A stretch of 64,000 nucleotides of DNA from contig OZ026608.1 of the NCBI GenBank assembly GCA_964020085.1, positions 14,656,479 through 14,720,478 on the forward strand. Reading direction: 5' to 3'. This document shows, in pieces, positions 32,603 through 44,780 of this stretch (positions within the stretch are counted from its first letter, which is position 1; the number at the start of each line of letters is the position of its first letter). The notes below the pieces were generated by a model, which was not told where the DNA came from, searched no databases, and saw nothing but the letters and a program-made list of their open reading frames with translations. Both the position numbers and the translations under genes were made by a program. This stretch comes from Micromussa lordhowensis. Lineage: Eukaryota; Cnidaria; Anthozoa; Scleractinia; Lobophylliidae.

Positions 32603-33497
32603 AAATAGCGCTATACTCTCAGCGAGGAATAATAAATGAAGTCCAATAGTCCAATTTCATTGTAATAAAATTTCAACTTGTTGCCGAGGTTATCGGTAAA
32701 TGAAACAAAAGAAATTACTTTCAGGGGGGAAAAAGGGATCAATAAATTATTTTTTTGTTGTTGTTTTATTGCTCTTAGCTTCGTCGCCAAGTTCGAATTT
32801 TATCATGAAATTGGCCTCTTGAGTGTTTCAGTCTTTATAAAGATATAAAGTGGACGGTTAATGCATAGCATATAAGTTCCATTAGATTCTTTTATTTCTG
32901 CATTTCAATAAAATGCAGTATGCAAGGTACTTGACTGCTTCTTGAGCCTGAGAAGCAACCGTACAGACAATGATAATTAGATCATGTCTTAATTTCCTTT
33001 GAAGACCCCGGCTTTTTAGCTCGTCACACTGACAACAATCCAGAAACCAGAAACGTTACGCAAACGTAAAAATAACGACTTCGAAGGGATTGGCGTTCAC
33101 CGATTATTGAAGGTCTTGATGTGGATCAACCTCTATAGCTGAGAATTGGTCAATGTTCTAACAGTCAGCTGAGAGAGGATGCTTTTATTAACTGATAGCT
33201 GAAAAGTTAGATTTACAAAACTTACTGACACTAGAGAAATGCGCTGAGATTGTCAGAAATAGCTGAGAAATCGCCGCAAGTTTAACTGATGATTGAGATT
33301 TGAGCGCTTTCATCCTGACCCTTTATTCAGTCCTTCAATGATCGTCTGGTTACTTGATACAAAGCAAATATTTCGTTACAAGTTACATTTCTTTTGGTTC
33401 AAACTGAGTTCAAAATTCCATATGCACAGGTTACTAAGCTACTTCATCCGGGCTATAATCTTTGTAAAAGAGCATCCATCCGGGACATCCACGCCCA

Positions 33498-36454
33498 TTA
33501 ATTTCCATCCGGGTTTCCAACCCAGGGATAATGCTTTGGACACGGTTCAGTACAGGTGTACAGGTAGTGTGGATCGCCAGGGAAGCCACAGACGTTGGGA
33601 GTGTCACACGGAGGGGGTGGGGGTGGGGAGTCGCATTTCCATGGAGCGAAATTCTCGATATCATCGAGGCTGGTTGGTGATTTGATCCACTCTATAACAT
33701 GCTTAATGCCAAGCATCCACACATCGCCACGAGGGAGAATATCCCGCAGAAATTTTTTCATGGCTGAAAATAAACAACATTAATACTGGTTTAACAAATG
33801 GATTTTCTTGCGTTAAGGAATGCACGTCGCTTCAGTGCTTTGCATACGGATGTGTTGGTATCTGTCGCGTGAGGTATTTTGACAGTGTGCGTAATTATTT
33901 GTTGTCAGGTATATAAGGTGCTCTTTGCAGATTCAAGGTGACTTGACGGCATCTCTCGCTACCGTTCTGTAAATTTTCTTGTATTTGTTACCTTTTTTGT
34001 TATTATATTAAATTTTTAAGAAAGGTTATCACCAGATTGTACTTTCTTCGTTAGCTTTAGTTTGAAGTATGTTTATTCATGTATATATTTTGCCCGGGTT
34101 CTAGGATTGACAGTCTAGCCATCAATAAACAAGATGCCTATTCCTGACTCTTGTCTGCGTTTCATGGTTTCTAGAGTGAAAATGATTTGTTCTCGTTTCA
34201 CAGCAGAGTGATTAGAAAACAAGGGAATTAATTGCTTTTGGGTTTCAGAACACTGAACTCACACACTAACGACAGACGATGTTATATATACTTGCTAAAA
34301 TGGTAAGTGTGATCTTAATCGCTTAGTTGCCGTTAAAGCGTTTTCTTTTTACCTTGAAAATATCTTCTTCTGTCTGACAATAGTTGAACAGATACGTCCA
34401 TATCGCTGTTCGATATTTCGTTTTTCTTCCTATGCAATGGAAAGTGAATCGTTGGATACAATTTCACGACTACTAGGAAGGAGGCGGGCACTCCACAAAA
34501 CGCGTCCGAACACGTTAGATTGGTATTAATTTTACTTTTCATTGATTGGACTAGAAAGTGGCGCGAGTTTGACCAGTCACTAAGCGTAGTGATGCAAAGC
34601 CAAAGGTAACACTAACTACTTTCGATACTCATTGAAATCTGCGCTTTTAAGGCGGGGGTAAACATGAATAAGCGTGAAATTTGAAGTGATATAAAAAAGA
34701 AAATTGTTAGGATTAAGATTGGTTGGAAACACTACCAGACAGTTGACCCCCCGCAAAAGAGAGCCCCAGGCTGCTAGGGGACTGTTTGGTATCCGTCTAC
34801 TAATTCTTCACTTTAAATTTCAATTTTCCAAATCCATGCATCAAATCTTCAACATTTCATATTTTCCTCAATTTAACCTATGCTTTGAGAAAAAATATCT
34901 CTTTCCCAAACTGCCCAAAAATCACCCAAAAGTTTACACCAAACCGCCAAACAGTGGTTAATGCTCACCAGTTAACGCGAAGGGATGTGCTTGAAACCAA
35001 CTGGCGTGCATGAACATAGGAAATGGTGCCCTGCTGGTCGAAGTGTAGTGTCTTTCAAAATTCCTAGACAGGAGATCAGACACGTCTTGTTCACTTGTAG
35101 GTGGCCAGCAGACGTCAATCATATCGCAAGGAAAGCCTCGCGAATCATTGTAATCAACCAGGGGAACCTCCCAGAGACCTGGGAATGAATCTGGGAAGAA
35201 AAAAATGATAGTTGATAGTTAATAAAATAAGGCCGGCGGAGGGCGGCTTATCAAAATTCCTCTTTTGAGGGAGTGCGGAGAATTACGCCTGAGCAAAATG
35301 GAACCTAGAGTTAATTAGCTATTTGAACTGTGGGAGAGCATGCGAATTAGAGCAAGAATCACCTGGCAGGAGAGCACTGATGAGGCCCGGTTTTCTCGAC
35401 TGTTGGCGGGTTTTAACAAAGGGATATGAAAACGTAGGCGAAAGTCTGTCCGGAAATGAAACTCAATATGTTTTCTTGTGGAGGAATTCCCGTAAGCCAG
35501 TTTTAAACTTCTTGAAGGGCTATAGTTGATTTGATTGATTAGTTAAAGCTCTAATTATTTTTATTTAGTTGTCGCTATTCGAAGTGATATGTTAGGAATG
35601 AGCTTTGACGTCAAACGTCACAAATTCGTGAAAGGAAAGCATGGGTGGTAGACTGGAAAAAGATAACAATTTTAGTTAGATGTATATTAACCCACAGAAA
35701 CACTTCCCCCCTCCCCGGTCCTTCCAGGAATCAGCTTTTCTTCCCGGGGGTACACTCACCGGTTGGACATGGTGGAATAACACATTCCTGTGTTGATTTG
35801 TACTCTAGGGTGTATGGCCACATCGGTGGATGCATATATTTCTGAGTAGGCATGGACGAGTCGTACAGAAACTTGTTATCGTAAAGAACTTGATACATGG
35901 TGTTGCCAGCGGTCTGTAGGAAGGGGACCCGGAATCCTACCACATCATCTGCCTTAACCTGTCCCCATTTCCGCAGAATTTCCCTCTGTCCCACTATTTC
36001 GTCCGTCAGCTGACTGTAGTTCGCGTTCTTCCACCAGCTGGTCGGCGTCCTGTGTGAAATGGTGTGGTCTGCTATATCGTGCCTGTTGTGGTACAGCTCT
36101 TGCACCATTTGATACTCAGTGTACTCATGCGAGACGAAGAAGGTCGCTGTTGCGTTGCAGCCGTTTGGATTCTTCAGCACGCCATCCGCGAAGAGAGTCT
36201 TGTAAAAGTTATCGTTTATCTTGCCCACATCGTCATCAAAAGACAGCTAGCATGACCATCTGCGGGACTTCCTCCTTTGACAAATTTCCTGGGATGTCGA
36301 CACCGCTACAACGGCAATCGAAAAGCTTGAAGATGTCTGGCGAACATGGCTTGGCTGGTCCTAGTCCACGAAAGTTCAATGCTGCTTTGCTCACACTGGC
36401 CAGCTCAAAACACAACAGAATCAAAACAAATGAGGAGTCAATTCGTCTCAACAT
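33498..36454 (-). pseudogene. Chitin deacetylase-like gene A (CE4), frameshifted copy
   Basis: Minus strand, exons 36454-35760, 35190-34969 and 33763-33498 (TAA), both introns phase 1. The start is the ATG at 36454, before a hydrophobic leader (FVLILLCFEL). The layout copies gene B: Cys-rich start (CSPDIFKLFDCRCSG), NodB/CE4 core with the metal-site motif HDIADHTISHR, RVPFLQ, DSSMP and NFERHY, ending NPDGN. Relative to gene B there are four extra bases (around 36246-36249, 'ctag' in the plus text) just before the catalytic SFDD motif, which shift the frame. Exon 2 has one extra codon. Either a recent pseudogene or an assembly error; the rest is intact, which favours a very recent or artefactual lesion. 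Confidence 0.8.
34585..34965. other. Intron of gene A, no feature seen
   Basis: AT-rich intron DNA between exons 2 and 3 of gene A (intron 33764-34968 overall), with no repeat matched elsewhere in the window. Confidence 0.35.
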
Positions 36455-38004
36455 GATTAAACTCACTGAGCTATCTAGCTGCCAAACGTTCGTTCGATTC
36501 CGTCTCGCTTACAGTCAAGTGGCAGTAACGTAAATGATATCCCGGCTTGAGAAACTTTTTTCCGGGAAAAATCCCCCAAGATTCCGAAGTGACGTCAAGC
36601 AGTATTCTATTTCCGTGATTTGGTGGCAACAAATAGGGCAGCTTGAATTAAGGGATTCTCCAGGGGATTTCCCCCGAGCAGAGGTTAATCCCTGACTTCC
36701 CTTTATGAGAAACGCCAGGGGGGTGCTCGGGTACGTTCGTGACCTGGGTGGTGTGGAGGTTTTTTGGGGGTTGAAAATTGCCACCTGCGAGTTATTTGAG
36801 ATACAAATTTCGTGGTGACTTTCCTCGGGATTAAAAGAAAGGAGAAAACTGATTGGGGCTACGTTCTGAGCAGTTGGGCTCTTTTTTATACCCTTATCCT
36901 TAGACCTTTTAGGGGATCTAATAATTTGGCTTTATTCAGACCCTCCTGTCACTCATACAGCTCAGGACTCCGGAAACGTCCCTCCAGCCCTTAATCTGGC
37001 CTCTGGTCATGATATGCGTTCTGGCACGCTTTTAAAATTGAAAGCGCTGTTACAGCGTCATTCTTGTTCATTAATTCTTTTAGTAAGTTTATAAACGTAA
37101 GATGTTTTTCTATCTCTCGTATATCATCATCTTCATCTTTCCTCATTGCGCCATATGGGACGCATAAGGCCCCAATATCTCTCTTATATAGAGTCTTAAA
37201 AAAACCTGTGTAAGTCTAGCTATAAACTTTATTTTGATATCTGTGATCAGGGATATCTTATTTGTGTCCCGTTGTTTTTGATCTATAACCTTTTGATTTC
37301 TTTATTTGATCATATCGTTTTTGGTAAACTGATGCATTTATGTTACAGTAAAAAGAGTACATACAAAGTTATTATAAATTCCAAATGGAAGAAAGAGATT
37401 CGAAAATTGTCTAGTTTATTATTATCCCTGCATTTCAAATACAATGTAAACTGTATTAAGGTGCTTGCATGCCGAGTGATTACTTGAATTTAAAATTCTG
37501 GATCTCAGAAGCAACCTAAGGACAGCTGTACATTATAACTAGCCTGATTTCTAACAATTTTACATGAATATTATCATAACATAAGGTTTCACTGCGAACA
37601 GTCATCGTTGTCCGTAGATACAAGAGAAACTGGCTGAGATTTCAACTGAAAGCACAGTTATCAAATTTAACTCTTATAATTGAGATCCAGCGCCGGCTAT
37701 TGTTACTCATTCGTTTAATTAGCGTCTCCATGCTAAATTGAAATCAAATGCCACGATTCACGTCTCAGTTCGGCCTTTGGTTCCTACAGCACAATGAACA
37801 ACTTCGTTCCTAGGGTCTCTGTTCTTCCCACCCCCTGAAGCGAAAAGAGGGCGGGAAATAGAGAGTCACTGAGAACGAGGTTGCACAATGAGTTCACATT
37901 GCTTACAAATTTACTAGATGAACAATAATCAAAAAAACATTTTTCATCCGGGATAATTCTTATCTCGAGGGCATCCATCAATCCATCCGGGACATGCATG
38001 GGCG
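36455..38004. other. Spacer between tandem chitin deacetylase-like genes
   Basis: The part just upstream of gene A (36520-36640) is recognisably related to the gene B upstream region ('tattctatttccgtgatt'), but the TATATAA present for gene B is not seen. The rest is AT-rich with nothing recognised. Confidence 0.45.
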
Positions 38005-41000
38005 TTAATTTCCATCCGGGTTTCCAACCCAGGGATAATGCTCAGGACATGGACGAGTACAGGTGTACAGGTAGTGTGGATCGTCAGGGAAGCCACAGAT
38101 GTTTGGAGTGGCACACGGAGGGGGTGGGGGAGGGGAGTTGCATTTCCACGGAGGGAAATTTTCGATATCGTCGAGGCTGGTTGGTGATTTGATCCACTCG
38201 ATGACATATTTAATACCAAGCACCCACACATCTTCAAGAGAGAGTACGTCCTGAAGGAATTTTTTCACCGCTAAAAATAAACAAAATTTAGAGTTAAAAA
38301 AGGGTTGATTGCTTTACGGTTTTACAGAAGGTCGGCGAGTTTTACAAATTTGGCAAAACATCATTATGAATTACTATGTTAAACCCTCAAAAATGTCGGA
38401 CACTAACCTAATCAGTTACTTATGTCAAAGCGAATTTTGTATTTGACCTTTAAAATATGTTTTATTCAGAGTTCATCTCAACGTGCCAATAGTTGAACAG
38501 CTTGTAATGTTCGTCGTTTCCCTGTTCATTATTTATTTATTTTATTACTTTTTTTGCAGCATTGAATTGGGAATGCATTGCTCGATACATTCTCAGACTA
38601 CCAGGGTGAAGCCGGCTTAAAAATTGTGACCCAGAATATTACATGGGTTTCTTATACAGTTACTAACCGCAGTGACACAAAACCAAAGGAAATACTGATA
38701 ACTCTCGCCATTTAACTGAAAAGTGAAAACCGCTTTATTTTACTTCAGGTTTGGTGACAGTAAAAAGTTATTACCAAGAAAGAGATGATGAAAGTTAAGA
38801 GTATAGTTCCTCTTATAGGCCTTATTCCCAAGGCAATCCCTCCGATAAATTATTTTTAAAACACTCTTCAGGGGGTCAAGAATTAGTCAATCCTGAAAGT
38901 CAAGCGAATTTTAGTCACGTGGACAGCCTATCGGAGCGCTTTTCGTGCATTTACATACTGCGTAACCGCGCAACATTAGGGACCTTAAGCAAACCACGAC
39001 GGCAACGGCAACGAGAACGCCACCAAACAAAAGGTTTAATGAGCAGAACAATAACTGTGCACGTGCGTTATAATTCTTGGTACATTTCTTAGCCGTCCTC
39101 TGTAAAGCGACAACGTGAAATCACCAAGTTCTGGGTATTTTAGAGAACGTGAGCGACGGCGGCTTATTTTTCGTATTTTCTTTTGGAATTGAACGCTGGC
39201 ATTACATATTAAGCTTGAGCAAGTTCTGAGACCGATAGATGTACTGAACAGATCTAGGCATCTGCGAAATTCGACGGTAAAAAATAAATTCATTTTTTTC
39301 TAGGCGTCGTCCTTGGCGTCGCCGTCGTCATTGCTTAAGGTCCCTATTATCCACGGGAGAATTACTGAACACTATACCTTAAAATTATTTGAGAGGGACT
39401 ACCTTGGACATAAGGCCTGTATTGGGGATCAACTCTCGTACTCTTCATGCTCTCTTTTCATTACTCACCGGGTAGAGTGAAGGGATATTTTTGGAACCAA
39501 ACAGCGTGCATGAACATTGGAAATGGTGCCCTGTTAGTCAGGTAGTGTCTTTCAAAATTCCTGTACAAGAGATCGTACGCATCCTGTGCGTTGCTTGGCG
39601 GATAACAGCCGTCAATCATGTTGCACGGCAAACCTCGCGAATCATTGTAATCAACCAGAGGAACCTCCCAGAGGCCTGGGAATGAATCTGAAAACAACAA
39701 TTTTATTTAAAAAGTCAGCCTTTTCAGTAATACCACTAGCCACTGTAAGTTGCAGTACTATCTAAGGGGGGGGGTGGGGGTGTAGTTTAACTACTGAAGT
39801 GGGAGGGATGGGAGGTCGGGAATAAATTAAATTTCTAAATGAGTGGGACAGAAAGATTCATGCAAAAACTCAGACCCACTCTCTCAGCAACAATAAATTA
39901 TTACAACCCTGTGTCCAGGTACAATATAATAAAACTGTCATATCTTGTTTCATGCAGTTAATACTATCATAAAAATATAAAGTGCTCCATACTGAAGAAT
40001 CCTGTTTGCTTTGAAAAGGCCTCGGAATACTTCGCGACGGCTAGAATAAGTGCAAAAGCCTGGGTCGGGTTTTTCAAAGCCAGATTTATCTAACCCAGGA
40101 TCGGCGAGAATTTTAATTTCATTTTTTAATTTCTCAATGAGGTTTGCTGTTTACAGTTTGTTGGTCCTTCAGTTTTGACTTCGAATAATCTCAAACTACA
40201 CAAAACATAGGTAATGAAAGTAGGATTGTTAAGTTATGGAATTTTATTTGTAAGTCTGTGCCTAAAAGTAACCTTTCCAGTATCGATGTTTTGAAAAACT
40301 TTTTAAAACAAACTCTGATGAGTCTTTTGCGAACAACATTTGAAGTGGAACGCCCGTGTACTTGGTCACTTGTAAGATCGTGCGCATGCCATCGCTTATA
40401 GCACATATTCTGATATTATTTGTGTAATTTTTAGCTTTTTTAACCAAATTTTCTATTTGGGCGGCACCTCGCATGAGACCTTCGGTCTCGTTCGTGCTTG
40501 TCCCTTTGGGCGCTATACCTTTTCTTTCATTTCTTCTTTCTTGAGGATAGAATATTCATGTAATGTAATTGAAACCCAATAAAGTTAATGAAAGAAAAAA
40601 AAAGCATTCTTATCTGAAGAACAATTATAATACTTTGGTTAAATTTGAATCCCGGGTTAGCGTTAACCGGCTTTCGAGCAATCCGGATACTAGGTGGAAA
40701 TTAATGTCCTCTCTCCCTGCCCGCCCTATTAAGCTTCTTTCTTGCGGATAACTCACCGGTTGGACATGGTGGAATAACACATTCCTGTGTTGATTTGTAC
40801 TCTAGGGTGTATGGCCACATCGGTGGATGCATATATTTCTGAGTAGGCATGGACGAGTCGTACAGAAACTTGTTATCGTAAAGAACTTGATACATGGTGT
40901 TACCGCCGATCTGTAGGAAGGGGACTCGGAATCCCACCACGTCCTCTGCCTCAACCTGTCCCCATTTCCGCAGAATTTCCCTCTGTCCCACTATTTCGTC

Positions 41001-41447
41001 CGTCAGCTGACTGTAGTTCGCGTTCTTCCACCAGCTGGTCGGCGTCCTGTGCGAAATGGTGTGGTCTGCTATGTCGTGCCTGTTGTGGTACAGCTCTTGC
41101 ACCATTTGATACTCAGTGTACTCATGCGAGACGAAGAAGGTCGCTGTTGCATTACATCCGTTTGGATTCTTCAACTCGCCATCCGCGAACAGAGAGTTGT
41201 AAAAGCGATAGACTTGTCCGTTCACGGCGTCGTCGAAGGACAGCATGACCATCTGGGGCACTTTCTTCTTTGGTAGATTCCCTGGGATGTCGACTCCGCT
41301 ACAACGGCAATCGGGAAGCTTGCAGATGTCTGGCGAACATGGCTTGGCTGGTCCGAGTCCACGAGACTTCACTGCTGCTCCATCAATACTGCCCAGCTTT
41401 AAACACAACAGGAGCAGTGCAAATATACCTTTGATATACCGCAACAT
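38005..41447 (-). CDS. Chitin deacetylase-like protein B (CE4, secreted), intact
   Basis: Minus strand, exons 41447-40757, 39687-39469 and 38270-38005 (TAA), phase-1 introns with GTGAGT donors. A signal peptide (GIFALLLLCLKLGS) is followed by CSPDICKLPDCRCSG and the polysaccharide deacetylase core. Catalytic features are present: LSFDDAVN (base and metal Asp), HDIADHTISH (metal His pair), RVPFLQIGGN, YDSSMP and NFERHY. The C-terminal exon ends in a Pro run and a short Cys-rich tail ending NPDGN. CE4 enzymes remove acetyl groups from chitin using a divalent metal. No LDLa or chitin-binding domain precedes the core, so it is a short form. A TATATAA at 41547-41554 lies about 100 bases upstream. 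Confidence 0.88.
38978..39345. mobile_element. MITE with 'agggaccttaagcaa' inverted ends
   Basis: The left end 'agggaccttaagcaa' pairs with the right end 'ttgcttaaggtccct'. The base triplet ATT lies on both sides (38975-38977 and 39346-39348) as a candidate target duplication. Subterminal GACGGC-type blocks repeat at both ends. It sits in intron 2 of gene B. Confidence 0.82.
40480..40606 (+). mobile_element. Retroposon-like 3' end with A-rich tail
   Basis: A hairpin 'gagaccttcggtctc', then text ending 'cccaataaagttaatgaaag' and a poly-A run, fits a retroposon 3' end in intron 1 of gene B. The upstream limit is not clear. Confidence 0.4.
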
Positions 41448-42867
41448 GATATTAATCACTGAGCTCGCTGTCGATGGTTTGATCTGTGGTCCTGTTTCGC
41501 TCAGACACTGAAGACCTCAAATGCAAGAATCGGAGGTCACGTTTGATTTATATAACGCGAATCAATTTCCGGGGAGAAACCCTGGCGTGACATCAAGTAC
41601 TCTTCTATTTCCGTGATTATAACAAGCACCTAGGCTTGAATCATGTGACTCTTCTGGGAATTTTCCCCAACTACTTTCCTTTACCATGTACCCCTAGCGG
41701 TAGGAAAGTTACCCGGGAGGTGTGATGGTCTAATCTTGCATTTGCAAACTATTTGGGATGCCAATTTCCTGCTGACTTTCCTTGGGGTTTTGGGGTATTT
41801 TTTCTCACATTCATCTTAATGATATTTTTTTAGGGATTTTTAATTCTCTCACCCTGCCGGTAATTCGGGCTGAGCTGAGCATTCCACCACCCTCCCTCTA
41901 CAGAGTCACTCCTGGCGGGTCGAGGTAAAGAATGACAGAGCTAAATAAGGAAATAAAGATTATCTTCTTAGCCCGATCACGAGACAACAAACTGACCGGA
42001 AGGAGTTTTATTTTTGCTCCTGAGAGACAGACTGGCCAAAATAGATCTCCAAATGATTGCAACATCTTTCTAAGAGACTTGGCAGTGATAGGATATGTTG
42101 GCACCAGCGTAACTGAAATTGTTGCACAATAATTAATTGAAGGAAATGATTAGGAAACTTGGCAAAGTTCTTTGTTGTATGTTTTTGTTTGCTATTTTGA
42201 ATCTGATGACTTTTTGACTGCTAAATTCGAAAGTATGGAACCAGTGCCGTTACTTTCGGAATTCTACGGTACAAAAGGTGGTTACGTGTGACATACAACT
42301 ACCAATGAAAGCATTGCGATTATGTAACTCATGCATAGTAAATAAGAACAAAACAAAAGATTTCAACATAAATCTTAGTCTGTTTGTTTGCTTCTGTGGA
42401 AGTGGTTTGCACAGAGTAATAAAAGGCATGCACTCTGAACATTATTTCAGAGCTAGGATGTTTATAATACCCAGGGAAAACTGCTTGTAGAAATTATCTT
42501 AATATGTATTTAATTCTCTCACGTTTGTTTTTTTGTGATGCTCCCTATATTAACTTTGTGCAACCGCAGTAGGTTTATATGCCGTGACTAATTTCACCTA
42601 TGGCAATATTAATTTTTCGATTTTTCTCGAGTCGTAATGTTACAAAACTTGTACCATTGCGCTCTATCAGTCTTTCTAGGTCGTCTAGGGGTTAAGGCTG
42701 TGAGTGAGTGGATGGGATATTGTAGCTAAAAATAATAGATGACGTACAGTAGGAAAACAATTGTCTTTATATTACGAACCGAGACAGGCTTCCACGCAGC
42801 TGGCTGCAGATTCGTTCGAAGAGTGCAACAATTTCAGTCTTCTCAAGAAAACTAACATCTGAGTGCA
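41448..42867. promoter_or_regulatory. Divergent spacer between genes B and C with candidate TATA boxes
   Basis: Gene B reads left and gene C right from this 1.4-kb spacer. A minus-strand TATATAA (41547-41554) lies about 95-100 bases from the gene B ATG, and a plus-strand TTTATATTA (42766-42774) lies about 95 bases from the gene C ATG. A short open frame at 41932-42132 has no recognisable product. Transcription starts are not demonstrated. Confidence 0.4.
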
Positions 42868-44780
42868 ATGATGTCTCCTGCTAAAATTGCTACCACATGT
42901 GCCGTTGTGCTTGCTGCCCTGTTTTCGCAAGCCAGTGGAGAACCAGCCAAGCCGTGCATCCCGGATGAGTGTAAGCTTCCTTCCTGTTTTTGCAGTGGCA
43001 CAAAAATCCCTGGGAATTTGTCCGCATCCTCGATCCCTCAGATTGTAATGATTACATTTGATGCAGCCGTTAACAGCGGCGGGTTCTCTCTATACGAAGA
43101 GCTGTTCAACGGCCGGTTCAAAAATCCAAATGATTGCAACATCTCCGCGACGTTTTTCGTTTCGCACGAGTACACTGACTACTGCATGGTTCAAGCACTG
43201 TACAACCAACGCCACGAAATAGCAGATAACTCCATTTCCCGCCGACTCCCCATCAGCTGGTGGAAAACTGCGACAGAAAGAGAACTCATCGAGGAGATTG
43301 CAGGCATGAGGGAGATTTTAAGAAAATGGGGTTACGTGAACCCTGAAGATGTGAAAGGCTACCGGGCGCCATACATCCAGATTGGTGGAAACACAGAGTT
43401 CAAAACTCTGAAAGACGAGCTCTTCATGTACGAGTCTTCAATGCCCACGCAGATGTATAGGGATCCTCCGCTATGGCCTTACACTCTGGAATATCGATCA
43501 ACTCAAGATTGTGTGATCGGGCCATGCCCGACTGGTAAGTTTAGTTCATCTTCTGTGCGCGAAAGTGTAACGCTCTGGCAATGCGGTTGAGAGCGGTAGG
43601 ACTTATGTGATGAAATCTTAACGCGTTTCCCTTGGCTCACTTGGCTTAGTGCACTATGCAGGGTACGAAATTGGATCATAACGTTTCGAATACAGTTTGG
43701 CTACTAAAGCTGTGAGGCGTTGATTTAATTAACAATTTCCATCATGTACTGTTATGCATTCTTCTTTGCATTTCCGAATGTCTGTTTTTTTTTCTATATA
43801 TTGTATTCTGGATTGGATGTTCCTTCTAAGTATACAACGCGACATTCCATGAAGAAAAAAGACATGTTTCCAGCTGTACCTTTATTAAGCCACCTTGTTA
43901 TTATTTTATGTATAGAGCTTTTTCTCATCGATCTTTTAATCATGGTTAGATTTTATTGCTAAATTTCGCAGTGAACATGGTTTCAGTTATAAAACCGAAA
44001 CCGAGTTTTGTGTCTCTACGGAATATCGTTCAGTATTTGAAAATTTGTTTAGTAGATCTCCTCAGACTTCTTATATTGTTAATCTCAGATTCCTTTCCTG
44101 AACTGGCGGAAGTACCACTGGTTGATTACCAAAGCAAAGACGGAAATTTGTGTAATTTCATCAACTCTTGTACCCCCCCGGCCCTGATTCAGCCCGAGAA
44201 GCCTTCGAACTGTTTGATTCCAATTTCGAACGACACTACACGACGAATAGGGCTCCATTTTTCATGCTTCTAGAGGAAGAATGGCTGGCTAATAGCACTT
44301 ACTTTGAAGGTATGTTCTTATTTCTCGAACTACTCGATTTTTCAAACACATGTTCATTTATTTTCCTTGGAGGTTCGAAATATCTGGATTCACTGTAGTA
44401 AGAGTACATTTTAGGACCCAATTTGACGCAAAGGAAAGAATTTTTTAAAGCTAAAAGCGGTGAAATGCACCCACTGATCGCTCTCATTCAGTACATTTAT
44501 ATTCATGACAGGAACGGTGACCTTCCTCAAAAAAATTGCATCTATGAGCGATGTTTGGGTCGTAACCGTTTCGCAGGCTCTCGAGTGGATCAAACATCCC
44601 ACAACGCTGGAAAATATCGAAGACTTTGCGCCTTGGAAATGCGATTCGACACCCCCACCAGCCTGTCCCGCGGGAAATTGCAGAGTGTGTTATTATCCTG
44701 AACGGGATCGTGTGATGAAAACGTGTGCTCCCGGATGCCCGCCTCATTATCCATGGGTCGGAAACCCGGATGGAAATTAA
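42868..44780 (+). pseudogene. Chitin deacetylase-like gene C, degenerate catalytic site and exon 2 frameshift
   Basis: Plus strand, exons 42868-43534, 44089-44309 and 44512-44780 (TAA), same phases as genes A and B. A leader (ATTCAVVLAALFSQASG) is followed by CIPDECKLPSCFCSG and the CE4 core. Key residues differ from the family: ITFDAAVN replaces FDDAVN (metal Asp lost), HEIADNSISRR replaces HxIADHTISHR (both metal His lost), and YESSMP replaces YDSSMP. In exon 2 the frame of DSFPELAEVPLVDY gives way after ...FINSC to the frame reading YPPGPDSAREAFELF, equivalent to one missing base near 44170. Either a decaying gene, or a pseudoenzyme plus a sequencing error. AATAAA at 44956-44961. Confidence 0.8.

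Larger units (their letters stand above)
30139..33497. other. 3' region of the SVEP1-like gene and intergenic DNA
   Basis: After the TAG come two foldbacks (30335-30416 and 30768-30901), possible AATAAA signals (30761, 31328), a C-run at 32009-32026 and one foldback-family copy (32292-32602). No exon or RNA gene was recognised. A TTTATT at 33322-33327 may be the minus-strand poly(A) signal of the first chitin deacetylase-like gene. Confidence 0.45.

Noticed and set aside
36454..36466. Upstream in-frame start four codons before the gene A and gene B ATGs
   Set aside because: That codon is GTG in both genes (36466 and 41459), so the ATGs at 36454 and 41447 are preferred.
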